Counted from the first letter of the stretch, positions 1-14,100 are shown. The stretch: 64,000 bases of DNA from Odontesthes bonariensis (GCF_027942865.1 NC_134515.1:9601339-9665338), one strand, 5' to 3'. Program-made: numbers and translations. The notes: generated from the letters alone by a model not told the origin.

Positions 1-763
1 GGGTACATTATTAACCCGAGGGGCTGTTTCTCCCGCGGTGGCAGGTAATCATTTATTAAATTCACTGTCTTTCTCTTTGTCAGCCAGTACACCGAGCCTG
101 CATCGCTCACACTAATTTTAGCTCAGGCCCCCCCTAAAGTTAAGCTAGGCTATAATAGGCATGCCCTCCTCGACCGTTGCTTAAAATCAAAACCGTGTCT
201 AAAGCAAAAAAATAAATAAAATGAAGAGACTGAAGACATGTGAGGCTGTGTTTTTCAGTTTAACAAATCAGCTACCGCGAAAAAAACTGTATGTAGACAG
301 GGTTAGCAAAGCGTCAGTAAAAGTAACGTCATTATCAAGGTGTGCGTAAAAATATACCACTTGTTGCTATCTGAACCAGATGCAGTCAACGTCTTTTTAA
401 CACCTTTAAACGTTTCAGTTCGACCACCATTGTTAGTAAACTTACTAAGTGTTCTTTAATGATTTTGTAAACTCTTGATTAACACAAATAAAAGGCAAAT
501 ATAAGCAAAAAAAAAAAAATAATTTACCACATATTCAGTATTATATAGATATGGGAAATGTAAAACCTGCCGTTGGTGATGAAACTTCCAACGGTCGTCT
601 CTCCGGCAGTTCGCCTCAAAACGGCTGCGCGTTGCGGTCTCTCCGGCAAATGTACTTATAAGGCACAAAAAGCAACAACAAAAAATGTTCCCTAGAGAGA
701 CGTGAAAAGGTAGAGAGAGAGAAAAAAAAAGAAGAAGAGGAGAGCTTACGGGTCCAAACATTC
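1..763 (-). other. Spacer with possible first exon of an unidentified minus-strand gene
   Basis: This is AT-rich spacer. On the minus strand an ATG at 761-759 gives M-F-G-P and runs straight into a good donor (GTAAGC) at about 749. It is preceded by a fairly GC-rich stretch (about 765-870) that could be a 5' UTR or promoter. A second possible exon at about 567-642 could follow in frame and end at a GTTTTAC donor, but its acceptor has a poor pyrimidine tract. I do not recognise the predicted peptide. The gene, if real, would continue beyond the left edge. Nothing else in this stretch looks coding. Confidence 0.2.
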
Positions 764-2174
764 AGAGCTGCCTGTCTCCGCTGAGCAGGACAGTGAGAGG
801 CATCAGGTGGAGGCGGCTAGCTGCGGGATAGGTGTGTCGTCACAGCTGGATGCGGTCCAAGCGCCTGAGCTAAAAACCTGTAAACCGTCTTTAAACAAAG
901 CTTGGCAGCATAGTATCAAACTTCCTCATACAGACACTCCCAGTAGTGCAGTCCAAGTGCTTTATTGATTTATTTATTTTTTAAATGTTTGCAACTACCC
1001 TTCTGTCGTCTGCTGGGACAGACTCTGAGAATGGGGTATGGGAGATTACCACCCACCCTCATCTGGGTTTGTTTGTGGATAAACAGCATTATATTCTGTG
1101 TATGCAGGTCAAAAAACGCTCGGGATTTTGCTGCAATGTCAGTAGTTATTCATGGTGCCCCCATCAGGCCAGCCATAAACCGAATGGACCTTTTTAATCT
1201 ACTTAAAGTGGCTCTGCTGTGAGGGGGAAATAACCGCAAATTGAGGAGCTTAAAGGCCCTCGGCTGTTTATTTCTCTTCTACTTTAGTTAACATGAAAAG
1301 GAAAGTAAACATGGTTTTACTAGGCTGTTACACACCCTCTGCCTTGATTCTGTAAGTCATTTCCTCGGGTTTTATTGTGGTTTATATAGTTTTTGAGTGA
1401 GTAAGACTCGTTTTGTCACACACTTCCTCCTTCTAAGCTGCAGGAAATCCTTGAAAACACTTGGTTTTCTCAAGGTTTGCAAAGTTATTGATTTCATTTC
1501 ATTTTTGCAATAACTGCCAACTGATTCGATATATTTAGATGAAGAAATAGAATAAAGCTTGACTATTTTACCTCTTGACGTTTCCACATCAACAGCCGGA
1601 ACAGAGGAGTAGCAGCACGCATTACCTCGCTGCCATCATCTGCCGTTTTTTTCCACAATTTGTTCAAGGAAACAGGGAGCGCTTGTACCAACTCTTGCTT
1701 GTTCAAGGGAGTGTTCTTTTGACTATTCAGGGTGTTATCCATGCTGTGTGTTTGAGGTTTCGAGTTGAGCAGCAGGAGGAAAATTGACACATCTTTTGCT
1801 TTGTTTTTCAAGTAATGAAAGACACTTTGTCAGCTCCAGCTGATTTGGAAAAAAAAAAAAAGACTCATTTTCAGCAAAGTGATTACACAGGAGGTTGAGT
1901 AGGTCACACTTTATAAGAAAACCAAACTTTTTTGTCATCCTTCTGTGGAATGCAATCACAAAACATAGTCCTGGTTCCCTGTGGAGAACTGATTTGATGG
2001 GATGATGGAGTGAAATGATCAGTTTCGGTGTATTTTTAAATAAATTTATGTCCATGGTGAAATGGGGGGGGAAAGTGCTTGAATCTGACTTTGAGAAAGG
2101 TGTCACAACCCTGTGTTTAGGCCAGTGATTGGGAGGACATACAGTAATAATTTGTACGTTTGTGTGTGCTGACT
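764..2174. other. Spacer and ap4b1 3' UTR, no gene seen
   Basis: No exon-like translation stands out on either strand. The part nearest 2174 must hold the ap4b1 3' UTR. On the minus strand AATAAA signals occur at 1376-1371 and 1272-1267; either could end the ap4b1 transcript, and I cannot choose between them from sequence alone. Confidence 0.4.
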
Positions 2175-5100
2175 TTAAGCCTTCTCTGAGGAGAGCGTGT
2201 GCAGTACAGTTGTAAGGATTAAGAGGAACCCCCTCAGAGCTTTATCATCTCTCGGCTGCTGCTTCAGAGTTACTTTTACTTCATGCACTCCGTCTTCTGT
2301 TCCTTCCAGTCCGTCAGCTGTTGCATCCATTTCCACCTCCGCCTGTGCGCCTCGTCTCTGATTGGCCTCTCCGGTGTACAGCAGCTCCCCCAGTATGAGT
2401 GTGCCGACGGTGCCCGTGTGCTGGGTGCGCGTATAAAGGAAGACCTTCCAGGGGAGCGCGTGCGGCGGCGTGAAGGCCAGGGTCTGAATGTTGACCAGCT
2501 GCATGGCAACCTGGAGGCTTTGTGGGGAACAGTGAGGGACAGTCGGGCACTGGATGTGTTCTTCCATCCACACACAGTCCTCGCGCCCTTCAGCAGCCAC
2601 GGCGCCTTGTAGCGACAAAACAATTGGTTAAATAATCACCAAGGCTTTTACATACCAGGAAACTACTCAAACATGGGAAAATAGGAGTGCCACAAAAAGA
2701 AGAAATCTGTCAAAAGAATAAGAAACTAAATCATTTAGTTTAATTTGCCATTTGTAATTCAATGTGTAAAAGCCTGTTTGGTTACAGCCTTATTAATTCT
2801 GCTATAGACACACCAGCATCCGGTCCCAAGGATTCTTGGGAGCAAGAGCTTGGAACCGCACTACCCGATCATTATTGGCAACAAGTTTTACGGTTGGTCC
2901 ACTCCTCTTCAATCTGTGCGAGGCACGGCCTTCTACAGTGTAAAGTTGTACACAAAGTTCATTACACTAATTTGAGGCTATCTCGGATTTACCCCAATAT
3001 AACCGATTCCTGTAATAGCTGCAAACAATCCCCAGCCGACCATTCCCATATGTTTTGGTTTTGTCCCAGGCTTGCCACATTTTGGTCTGAAATCTTTAAA
3101 ACTCTTAGCACAGCTTACAACACTACTATTTCACCAGATCCCCTCTTGGCCCTATTTGGTTCCCCCTTGCAGCCTCTTGCATCTAAAGTTATGCAAAGAC
3201 TTGGAGACCTCTCTTAAACTATATTGAATCTTTGACATCTCTGCCTGACTGCGACGACTGAGCCCCCCATATATTTATTTATATTTTATTTATTTTCTTT
3301 TTTCACTTTTTATATTTTTATTTAAATTTACTAGTTTACGTTGTCATTTTCCATATTCATGTGTTTGTATGTGTTTTGTACTGTTTATATGTTGATATTG
3401 AATGCGTAGAACTGTTCTGTTGCTTGGGGTGGGATTGTGAGAGGGATAAAAAAAAAACTGGGGAAAAATTATAGAATGGAAGGCTTCTTTGTGGCGCTGT
3501 ACTGCTACATTTCTACCTGTGAAATTGCTTCCATTAAAGAAAGTCTATAAAAAAAAGCCTGTTCGGTGTTTACTCTCGTCTTGTCTCATCTAAATCGTCT
3601 TTCTTTTTCTAATTTAATCCGACAGCATCGTCTTGGGTCTGTTCTCTTTGGGTGTTTTTTTATCTAGTTAACCAATGTATCTGTGAACCAGGTTGGAAAC
3701 CAATGTTGTGGACCGCAGGAGCTCCAGGTCAGTTTCATGCACAATGTGCGTCAGTCGTCAAAAGAGGTAAAAACTGCACAGTGGTGGGGCGGTCTGTGGC
3801 GTAGTGGGTACAGCAGGCGCCCCATGTACACAAGGCCATAGTCCTCGCTGCAGCTGGCCCCGGTTTGAGTCCCGCATCGGGCGGCCCTGTGCTGCGTGTT
3901 GTTCCCCCTCTCTCTGTCCCCTGCTTCCTGTCTCTCCTCTACACTGTGCTATCTAATAAAGCCCAAAAAATAATAAAAAAAAAACAAAACTGCACGGTGG
4001 TGTGGTGGTTAGCACCGTCGCCTCACAGCAAGAGCATTCCAGGTTCGATTCCCAGGATCTGTGTGGAGTTTGCATGTTCTCGCTGTGTACGAGTGGGTTC
4101 TCTCCGGCTTCCTCCCACCCTGCACTTTGAATTACCTTGTGTACGAATTGTGCTCTATAAATAAAATTGCCTTGCCTCAAAAAACATGCACGTGAGGAGC
4201 CCCGGGGAAGGAAAACCATGGAGAAACAAACCAGGGTAGGGGAAGCTCTTCAGCCTTGGCTGCCAAGTACTTCGAGAGGGAAAACTCGGACAAGAAAACC
4301 AACGCTGAACACGGATGTACTGGGCGCGTAACGGCAGTACAACGCAACTACGTTATGGAGAAGAACGAGACGACTCTGATTTGCTGTTCAGTGGAGCTGG
4401 AAAATTCCCTTTTTTTTTTTGGTCTCTGCCTCCTCCCATCTTCTTCCACCACCAACAGGCCAAGTGTTACCAACCACAGCCGTGAACTACACATAAACTT
4501 CTAGGGTCCCAGCTGGTAGTTGGAGGTGGTCTTTGAGTTGTGTCAAAGGGGCTTTTCTCCCCCACAAAAGCTTGTGATGTGTGGAGACTCAGCTGGGGGC
4601 CCTTTAGTTGCAGCTGGTTCTTAAAGTTGAGTCTTAATACACACAAACCTCAATTCAGCTCTGTAATTATCACTGCAATCCCCTTTCTGCCGGTATACTA
4701 TGCAAACAAAACGCAGTGGCACAAAGACAGCGCAAGGATCCTACCCTTCGCCAAAACAATTGTCCCCATCCCTCTGTCAAATGTAGTTCAGTATAAATAC
4801 ATATTTAAAATGACAAAATGCCTCCGTAAGCAAGTAAATGTTTGAAACGGCATAAAAACAAACAAGGCTTCAAATTTATGCCTTTTAGCTTGACCAGCTC
4901 TGACTGATCAGGCGCTTTTTTTGTCGGATTCTTCTTCTTTTTTTGGTCAGTGCTGTAAATGCTTGATGTCCATAGCAACACAGATGCTTAATGGCATCAT
5001 TTCAATAGCTTTAATTTTAAAAGAGGACATCTTCACTGGAAATGTGGTAAATAAAACTAAAAAACTTAAGGTGACGAGGCAACAATGTTTTTGTCTGAAG

Positions 5101-8100
5101 AAAAAAAAAAAAAACTTGCCACTAATGTTTAACGACTGCACCGGACCTAAATTGTTTTTATTAACTGGAACATTTTTTTTTTATTACCAAAAGTAAAAAT
5201 ACTCCACTTCTTTAAAAGGTGTCATATAATGCCTAATTTGACAGAATTTTCTGAGGTTTTATTGACAAGTATGAGACAGGCTTTGGTTAAAATACTTGTT
5301 GGTTTAAGCACAGTGGCCTTTCTGTTCACCCTCTTTGTTAGCAGTGTGTTTTTTTTGAGGGGGGGGGGGGGGACTGAGCAGGTGCTCAACCTCGCCCTTT
5401 AGGTGAGGTCAGCAGCTACTCGAGTAACTCATAGTCATTCAAGTCTACCGTTAATTACTGCGTTTAATCATTTTTATCTATATATTAACGTGTGCAATGG
5501 TACTTGAAGACTTTCATCTTTAAAGGAAACATGGCAATAATGTAAAATGACTGATACAATCAGTTTAGAATCACTTATATCCTCTGAGGCTGCTGGTAGA
5601 TGGAAGATGCATGCTCCTCAGTGCAGCTGACAACAGAACATTTGCACCAGAAGCTGGCTTCATCCGGTGGATCTGAGTGAGTGGGACAGACTCAGCAGAG
5701 GAGGTGGAGTGAACCAAATGACTTTTGAAATTAAAATGAGAACGGCTCGTTAAATTAAGGAACCTTCAAACAAAGAACTGAAATAAAAATGTCAGTTTTT
5801 GAGGAGTTTTACGCTTGCAGGTGACCTCAGACACCCTAAAATATGCTCCCAAGAACAAAAAAAAAAAGGGATTATTCTATAATATGTCAGATTTAATACA
5901 CTCAGAGAAGTGAAAGAGAAAAAAGGTTTAGGACCTATAATATGGTGCAATATGATCTGGAATATACTACAACTCCTTTTCTGTTGGATTTTACCTCAAA
6001 TTATCCTGCAAATGATCTTTTTCTAGATTTCCAGTGACAGAAAGAGATGGTCCTGAAAAAGTGATGTTCCCACAGGTGATTTTAGGCTTAAATCAGAATA
6101 AGCTGATGAGGCCTGAAAAAATAAACTATCATCTGTGCATCTCTAAACTTTTTTTTCACCGTTTTTTCAGCAAGCCTGAATCTTTTGGCAGGAAAGAGTG
6201 GGTCGAAGCTGCTACCGGCATCCTCCAAAGTCATTACCTTGTTCAGAATGCGAAGCGTGTCGCTGCAGCCACAGGCGCTCAAACTCCTCTGGGCTGACAG
6301 CCGGGGAGAGGGACAGAGCAAGGGGGGCCACAACGCTGGAAGCCAGGACGCCGGCGGAGGAGTCACAGCTTTGATCGGCACTGTCTGAGCCTAGAGAGGA
6401 CAAAGAAAGGACAGAGAGAGGAGGGCAGGGAGAACGCTGTGAAAACGAGGAGATGGGAAGCCAGTTTGGCCATATAGGTGGTGCTGAGATGGGCGCTCAT
6501 CTTGGCCCTGGGAAAACAGTTTCATTTTAATAATTTCTCAAATCTAAACCTTGATACAATCTAGTCACAAAGATCTTTTTTCCAATACAGATTTTGATCT
6601 GCTTTCACTGACAGGTAAGAGTTTTTAAAACTCTTGTCAGTGCAACATGCAAATACCACACAGGAAACAGGATGCATGTTGTGGTCAACTTAAAGGTTAT
6701 GACAAAAGCTCTCAATGCGTTATGCTGCCTGTCTGGAGGCACTGTCTGCTGCATGATAATGCAGGGTATCATCATCCAAATTACTCAGTTCCGGCTGTTT
6801 TTTGGCTGGAGGGACAGACTTTATTAAATCTCTGGCTTCCACTGCTTTAAGGCAGGTCACACACTCATAGAAATACTCCCATTAAGCGAGGACAGTTTGT
6901 TCCATTTGAGAAATTGCAATGCAAAAAGGCAAGTCAGGAGAAGCAGATGTACCACCAGCTGAAACTAAGCCAGTTAGTACAACTCATTCTTAAGGAGCCT
7001 TCATATTATCCTGCAGATGTATCAGTCACCTGTCCTTTGAGGTGGTAGATTCAGACTGCAAAGACACACCAAACACTGGAAAATGTGATTTAAACAGTTC
7101 ATGCAGCACACCAAAGCTCAGAGGTGTCAACAGAGCTGTATTTTTTCAGTCCATCAGCTCTTAAAACTTACTTTACATTAAAGTGATGCTTGGAATCTGT
7201 GTTTCTGCCTATGATTCAGCAAGTATCGCCACTGTGCAGTCTGACTACATCAAGCAGGATGTGAACTTATAGCACGGCTAAAATAGCTCAAAATGTCGCT
7301 GCCTTTACCACGAGAGTTGTGTGGCGGTGTGTTTCTCACAAAATAAGGAGCTGTTAAAATTGGCTTTGTTCTTAGACATTGTAAATGAAATAGTCTCTGT
7401 ACTCTGTACTTTTCCATGCAGGAATGGGAAGACAAAACAATAACAGAGCTAATAAAGATTTTGATGCCATTACTCACCAGAATGAGCCGACTCAATGTGG
7501 CTACAGTCCAGTGTGTCTGAGAGGTCCGTGTTTGGCTTAAGTTTTGAGGCCACATGTTCAGGGCTTCCCCTGCTGGATGGCTCTGCCTCTAAGGTACCCG
7601 GCCTCAGAGGTTCCAGGGTGTTGCAGCTGAATGCCCACTGGCTGGTGGGCTCGGCTTGGCGGCCAATCAAAACGCCAAGAGAAGGGTCTGATCTCCGACC
7701 TTGGAGGACCTTTCGTGTCTCCTCTATCCCACAATGCAGCAGGCGATAGTAGAGAAGCGCCTGGTCACGCACACACATGTCTGTCTCCTCCTCTGGGGAA
7801 CACAAAATTGATAACAATGATTTCTTCAATGACCACACATGCTCGCTCAGCTGTTCTTGTTACGCCGTAGCTTTGACTTTTAAGGACTTCTAGTCCCAAC
7901 AAGGTCTGTGATCAAACCGGGAACACGCACCTATACAGTGGTGGAGCAGTCTTCCCAGCATGTCCTGGGTCTCGGCAGGCCGGCACAGAAATAGTCTCAC
8001 GGTGGCTGTCAGCAGCTCCATCTTGACAGCCAACGAGGCCTCGCTCCTCACTCCATCAATGAAAACCTCCAAGGTGTAGGGGGCGCTGGAGACCCGCTCC

Positions 8101-11100
8101 CCGTACACGCCCAGAAGCCACAACAAGGCCTGCCTGCCCTAAAGGAGGATCAGAAGAATTAGTGGAACATTTAGACGCCCCATCTGCTGAATCAGCACCA
8201 GCCTCAACACTGGCACAATCCCTGCATTTACCTCCGGGACGCTGAGCCTGTTAAACGCTAACAGAGGGGATAACCACCCATTTCAAAATGCGGAATACGT
8301 TACATTGATGGCTAAACAGAGGGATCAGTTGGTAATGTTGAGTTTAATTGAGACTCCAATTGGCTTATTCTTGCATTTGGTTTTATTTCCTCCTTCATTT
8401 GGGGAGAAGAAGGACCGATATAGGGAATTATGGATTGATTTCTTTTTTATTTAAAGCTTCAGTGATGATCATCTAGCAGGAGAAACTTACTGAAAACACT
8501 CCCACAACCCCAAAATATGTGGAGCTTCTTGCTGGAGGAAGGTGGATTAGGATCTTCCAACTTTTCCCCTTTATAAATAATAAATATAATAAAAATCCCC
8601 ATTAAAGTAAAACCACGGAGAGGAAACAACTAAGCTCTGCAGTAGCTGATTCAGTTTTACGTATTATGTCAGGTGCTTCTATATTTGACAATCTGTAAAA
8701 AAAGTGCACTCATTGGTGCCTTACTTAAAGGGATAATCCGGCGTAAAATGCACTTTAGATCAATTTACGGGATGTTGGGAGTACATACGTTGAGTTGACA
8801 TCAAAATCATGTCATTCGGATGTGTTTTGAGAATTTCGATTTGACCGTTTTTAGCCAAAAGTTGTTAGCCTGGAGGTGAGAGGGGCATATCGTATCGCCG
8901 CTACAGAACGCTATTTTTATACCTCTTCTACAGCTCCAAACAACATAACACTTATGTGGTAGTGAGTAGAGGGTCCCTAAAGCCAAACCGAAGTGTCCCG
9001 AGGTCTTCATGTGGTCGGATAGAGAGTCCAGAATGAATTAATCAAGCCAGTATCTGCTCTTCTCTGCTGCTCAATCAGAGCCTCTTCCATCAACAAGAGG
9101 CAATCTCACGTGAGACATCACGTCACGTGAGTCCATAGGAGTTGATTGCCAAGTGTGGAGTAACTCGCTCTGGAAATTCACAATTTCGTTGCCGCTTCTT
9201 TTTAAAAACATAGTCCAGTACTTCTTTCGAAAGTGAAATGAAGTTGTATGCAACAGCAACGCCTAGCTTACTAACAGGTTGGAATTTTGAAATGTCACGT
9301 GACGTGATGTCTCGCGTCAGATAGCGTCCTGTTGATGGAAGAGGCTCTGATTGAGCAGCAGAGAAGAGCAGGTACTGGCTTGATTAAATTCATTCTGGAC
9401 TCTCTATCCGACCACATGAAGACCTCGGGACACTTCTGTTTGGCTTTAGGGACCCTCTACTCACTACCACGTAAGTGTTATGTTGTTTGGAGCTGTAGAA
9501 GAGGTATAAAAATAGTGTTTTGTAGCGGCAAAACGATATGCCCCTCTCACTTCCAGGCTAACGACTTTTGGCTAAAAACGGTCAAATCGAAATTCTCAAA
9601 ACACATCCGAATGACATGATTTTGATGTCAACTCAACGTATGTACTCCCAACATCCCGTAAATTGATCTAAAGTGCATTTTACTCCGGATTATCCCTTTA
9701 ATGCAACAATGGCCTCATGTGGCTGCAAACAAATGCAAAGTTGGGTTTTCATATGCAAACGAGGGCAAGATGAGCAGTGGTGCAGGATAGAACATGTAAA
9801 TATGAAAAGATCTTCCTTGTTTACAGTGATCACTATTTGTGTTTAGCTGGCTTGTTCAATCATCAACACGAAAAACTGTATCCACCACCAAAGGTCCCAT
9901 GTTATACTTCTACAGTAGCATGCAAAAGTCTTCACCCCCCTTGGTGTTTCTCCAGTTTTTACATTTAAATAGATCTTTTGGGGGGATTTTTTTGTAATTG
10001 ACCAACACAAAATAGTCCTAATTGGTGAGTAAAGTGATCCTTTAATAACATAATTATGTTTCTGATCAGCTGCCAGTTAATCTAATTAGTTGTAAGATGT
10101 TTTAGCCAGATGACAGATTTTTTCTAGTCTAAAACAAGTTTCAACATTTGACATGTCGTCTCTGTACCTTTTTTTTCTTTTTTAATTAAATATAGGGGTT
10201 ATTTGCAGATCATTGCATTCTGTTTTAAACGTACACTTTCCAAAGCGTCCAAACATTTTTTCTAAAAGCAGTGACACAAGGAGCTTTTACTTTTTTAAGA
10301 AAAGAAAATTAAATGAAGGTGACTGCAGTACTTGAATTTCAGGTACTAAAACCTTCCCATTACGAGTCTGGGATGCTGTGAGTGGTTATTGGCATATTTA
10401 CATGCAGGCAGTGTGTGGGTGTGGCGGTGGTATCGTCTGGGATCTAACCTGGCTGTCCTGCAGCGTTTCCTCGCAGCCCTCTAGAGCAAAACACACTGTG
10501 TCGCTACACTGGGGACACACCCAGACCAGGTCACGCATCGTCTGCACCACCGCTGAGGAGATGAGTTGGGAGGGAGAGAAAGGGAAAGATGTCATGTGCA
10601 AAGATGTGGCTGGAAAACAAAGTGGCTTTCAGCAGTGATAAATGACGCAGCTGCTTACTGACAGCCTTACTGACAGTGTATATCTGTAGGCGTGCGAGGA
10701 CTCAGATTTACCAGAGGTGATGTGATCCTGTTTGAGGCCCAGCAGCCCAGTAAGGATCTCCAAACATCTGTCACTGTAGCTTCTTGCAATACGACCTGGA
10801 TGCAAGCAAGACAAGAGAAAACATGAGGTGAATTATACTGACTAAGCACAGAGAGGATATATCATTTTAAAGATTATTACCTGAAAGCCACCTGGTTGTA
10901 ATGTACCTGAGCCACCGTAAGAACATAATGTAAAATAAAGGCTTTGGGAATAAAACTAATCTTCCTATTTGAATGAACACAATACTGTTACAGTAGATGT
11001 TTTTGAGTGTAACAGGACGCCAAAATGATCTGGTCCTAACTATCAGTCAGCAGTTTATGGCAAGAACTACATTAGGTGCTTCAAAGGAGCTGACGAGCTG

Positions 11101-14100
11101 TGAGCTAATTTAAAGTGTTTACTCTTTGTATTAACTACATTATCTTCCAATACTTTTAAAGTACTGGAAAAAATGTCTTGATCCAGTCCACATTTCTCTA
11201 TATTTTCTTCCAAGCAGACTTTTTTCCCTGTAATCTTTTTAAATGGTCTTGAGCTGATCTCCAGCTTTCTGAAAGCATCAGAATGTTTCTTTGGACATTT
11301 GCTGCCGTTTCACTCATTTTCAGTCCAGTCCTTGTACCTTTTTCAGAGGAATGTGTTTTTCTTTGTTCAGCCACTTAAAGTGTTAGTTCGCCATTTTGCA
11401 CATTAAGCCCTGTTTGGGGGTATTCTGGGATGAGTTAGAGATGTTCTGATCACAATTTGGACATTTGGTGCTGAACGGAGCATTTAGGTATCCACTGCTG
11501 CAGCCCCCCCCCACCTTTGCATTGAGTCAATGACCACTCAAGCAAACAATCATAAAACGGCATTAAACTTTCGTTTGCAGAGACATGAAACTCACCGTGT
11601 GGTCTGTGGTGGACAGCGATACGTTGGCTCGAAAATCACCGCGAAATACGCTTCCAGAGAAGTTATATTACCATTATTGTCCGTCTTCATTGATTTGTAT
11701 TGGTTTGACTAGTATTACTCCGCGCGCTGTATGTCGCTGGATGTCTTGCTGCTGCTATTCAACGGTGTCCGGAAAAATAGGTCCACCAAATGCTAAAACA
11801 ACTGTTAGAAGGCACATTTCGCTGCGATTTTCGGGTCAATTTATCGCTGTCCACCACTGAACACACGGTGAGTTCCATGTCTTTTCAAACGAAAGTTTAA
11901 TGCCGTTTTATGATTGTTTGCTTGAGTGGTCATTGACTCAATGCAAAGGTGGGGGGGGGGGCTGCAGCAGTGGATACCTAAATGCTCCGTTCAGCACCAA
12001 ATGTCCAAATTGTGATCAGAACATCTATAATTCACCCCAGACTACCTAAAAACAGGGCTTAATGTGCAAAATGGCGAACTACCCCTTTAACTGACCGATG
12101 AAAAAAAGGGTCCCAACTCAAGGGATGAACCAGTGTTGTGTTGACACATAAAAGGCAACTTAGCAAAGAACCCATCTTAAAATGCAGCCTGTCACAGACA
12201 CATCATTTGTTCCCATTTCTTTAGTTGCATCTCTGAAAAACAGCAAAGATAACACAGTCTGACAGACAGAAAACAGGATTTCTGCAGCAACAAGGTGATT
12301 CCCAAAGAGCTGTTAGCTGAAAACTTGGCATATCTCAGCACGGTGTGCAGCGTGTCCTTAAAACATTTGAGGAAACTGGACAAGTGGAGGACAAAAGAAG
12401 AAGTGTCAGGCCTAAAGAACTATCTACAGCAGATGAACAGGATCTGAAAGTGATGTCCTTAAGAAAGAGGAAAAGATCCAGCAAAGACCTGACACAGGAG
12501 CTGAGAGATGCATCTGGAGCTTCAGCTGATCCATCTGCTGTTGAACCAAGCCTCATCAGAAATGGGCTCCATGGAAGGGTGGCTGTCAAGAAGCCGTTCT
12601 TAAGGAAGGGAAACAGGGAGAAAAGGCTGAGCTGTGCCAAAGGACACAAGAAGTGGGCTGAAAATCAGTGGCAGCAGGTCTGATGGAGGGATGAATCCTC
12701 CCCAGAGCCCGGAGCTCAACATTACTGAAGCAGTGTGGGATCATGTTGGCAGAGAATGGAACAAAAGGCAGCCCACATCCAAAGAAGAGCTTTGGGATGT
12801 CCTTCAAGAAACCTGGAGAACTATTCCTGAAGACTCCTTAACGAAAGGACAGAAAGCTTGTCTTTAAGATTGTTAGAATTGTACAAACTCTGTTTTTAGC
12901 TGATATGCTGTATTTCCCTTTATGTTTACACATGTTTCAATAAATTGCCTCGCCTATTTCCTGTTTTCCTGGTTGAAAAATAAACAAACGAGGAGTGACA
13001 AAAGAATTTTCCACAGTAAAGTAAGTTTTCCTATATAAACATATTCAACATTCCTATAACTGTGTTTTTTTATCCAAACACAGTAACCTCCACGTTATGA
13101 GCGTGCCCAGACAGAGTTAATGTTTTTTAATGTTATGTTATGAGACAGTGTGGTATAAAGCAGCATTAAGTGGTGTGTGTTTACCAATAGCAGAGATTGC
13201 AGCCTGGGCGGTGTCAGCGTTGACATCAGTGCAGTATCCCTTCAGCTCATCCAGCAACATTGCAACATTTTCATCGTTCACCAGCTCCACCAGCACCTGC
13301 AAACACAACACCTGTGGTTTTAATCTGACCAAAGACCGTATCCTTTTTGTCTGCGTTGCTTGTTTGAATGTTTTTCTCCCACAGATGTTCTGCTCCTTTA
13401 CAGAATTAATAAAGTGGAAGTCCTTTCAGAAACTCCTGAGTGAAGCGCTACCCCCTCTCAGTGGCAAGAAGATGCAGAACCTTTGAAAAAAGAATGGTAC
13501 TTATTTTGCTGTGGTATTGCAGAGGTACCAGAGAACACGATAATGAGGATAAAGACACAATAACAACATTCATTCATGGAGCTATTCAGGGTTTGAGTTG
13601 AATAATCGGAACATTATGAAACTGTGATGTAAGAACCTGAAATGAAAGGAAGGAACATTACAAGATTATCAAAGCAGCTTGAAGACAGGCTGACGAACTG
13701 CATTCATGGTGAGAGTTGTAGTGATTTTGAGTCTCCGTGGTATTAATAAGTGTTTCCGAAACATCTCTTGTTTGCATCTATGCTCCTTACAGATGACGTT
13801 GTTTCTGAACCTGGGCCTGTGCTGCAGCTCAGCGTGAAGCAGCTGAGCTCTAAGTCGGCACTTAAAGTCCATTGTTCTCTGCTGGAAAACCACCAACCGC
13901 TCCCTCTGGGTTGGCATTTATTCACAACTGAGGGGAAGGTGAGATGGAGCGACTGGTGAGGGCACAGCTCATTTCATCTTCAGCCTCTCGCCTATTGTCA
14001 GAGTGAAATGATGAACACAAGCATGGTCGGGGGAGGGAGTGTGGTGGCAGGTCATTGTTCAGTGGAGTGAATTAAGCTTTTATCACAATCACTTTCATCT

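Noticed and set aside
2283-2612. Plus-strand frame of 109 codons
   Set aside because: It is the antisense shadow of ap4b1 exon 13.
3797-4052. Genuine tRNA genes at the box A/box B motifs
   Set aside because: No full cloverleaf closes, and both are followed by SINE bodies and tails.
9332-9619. Open frame of 95 codons
   Set aside because: It is one arm of foldback MITE A, and the other arm yields a near-mirror frame on the opposite strand.
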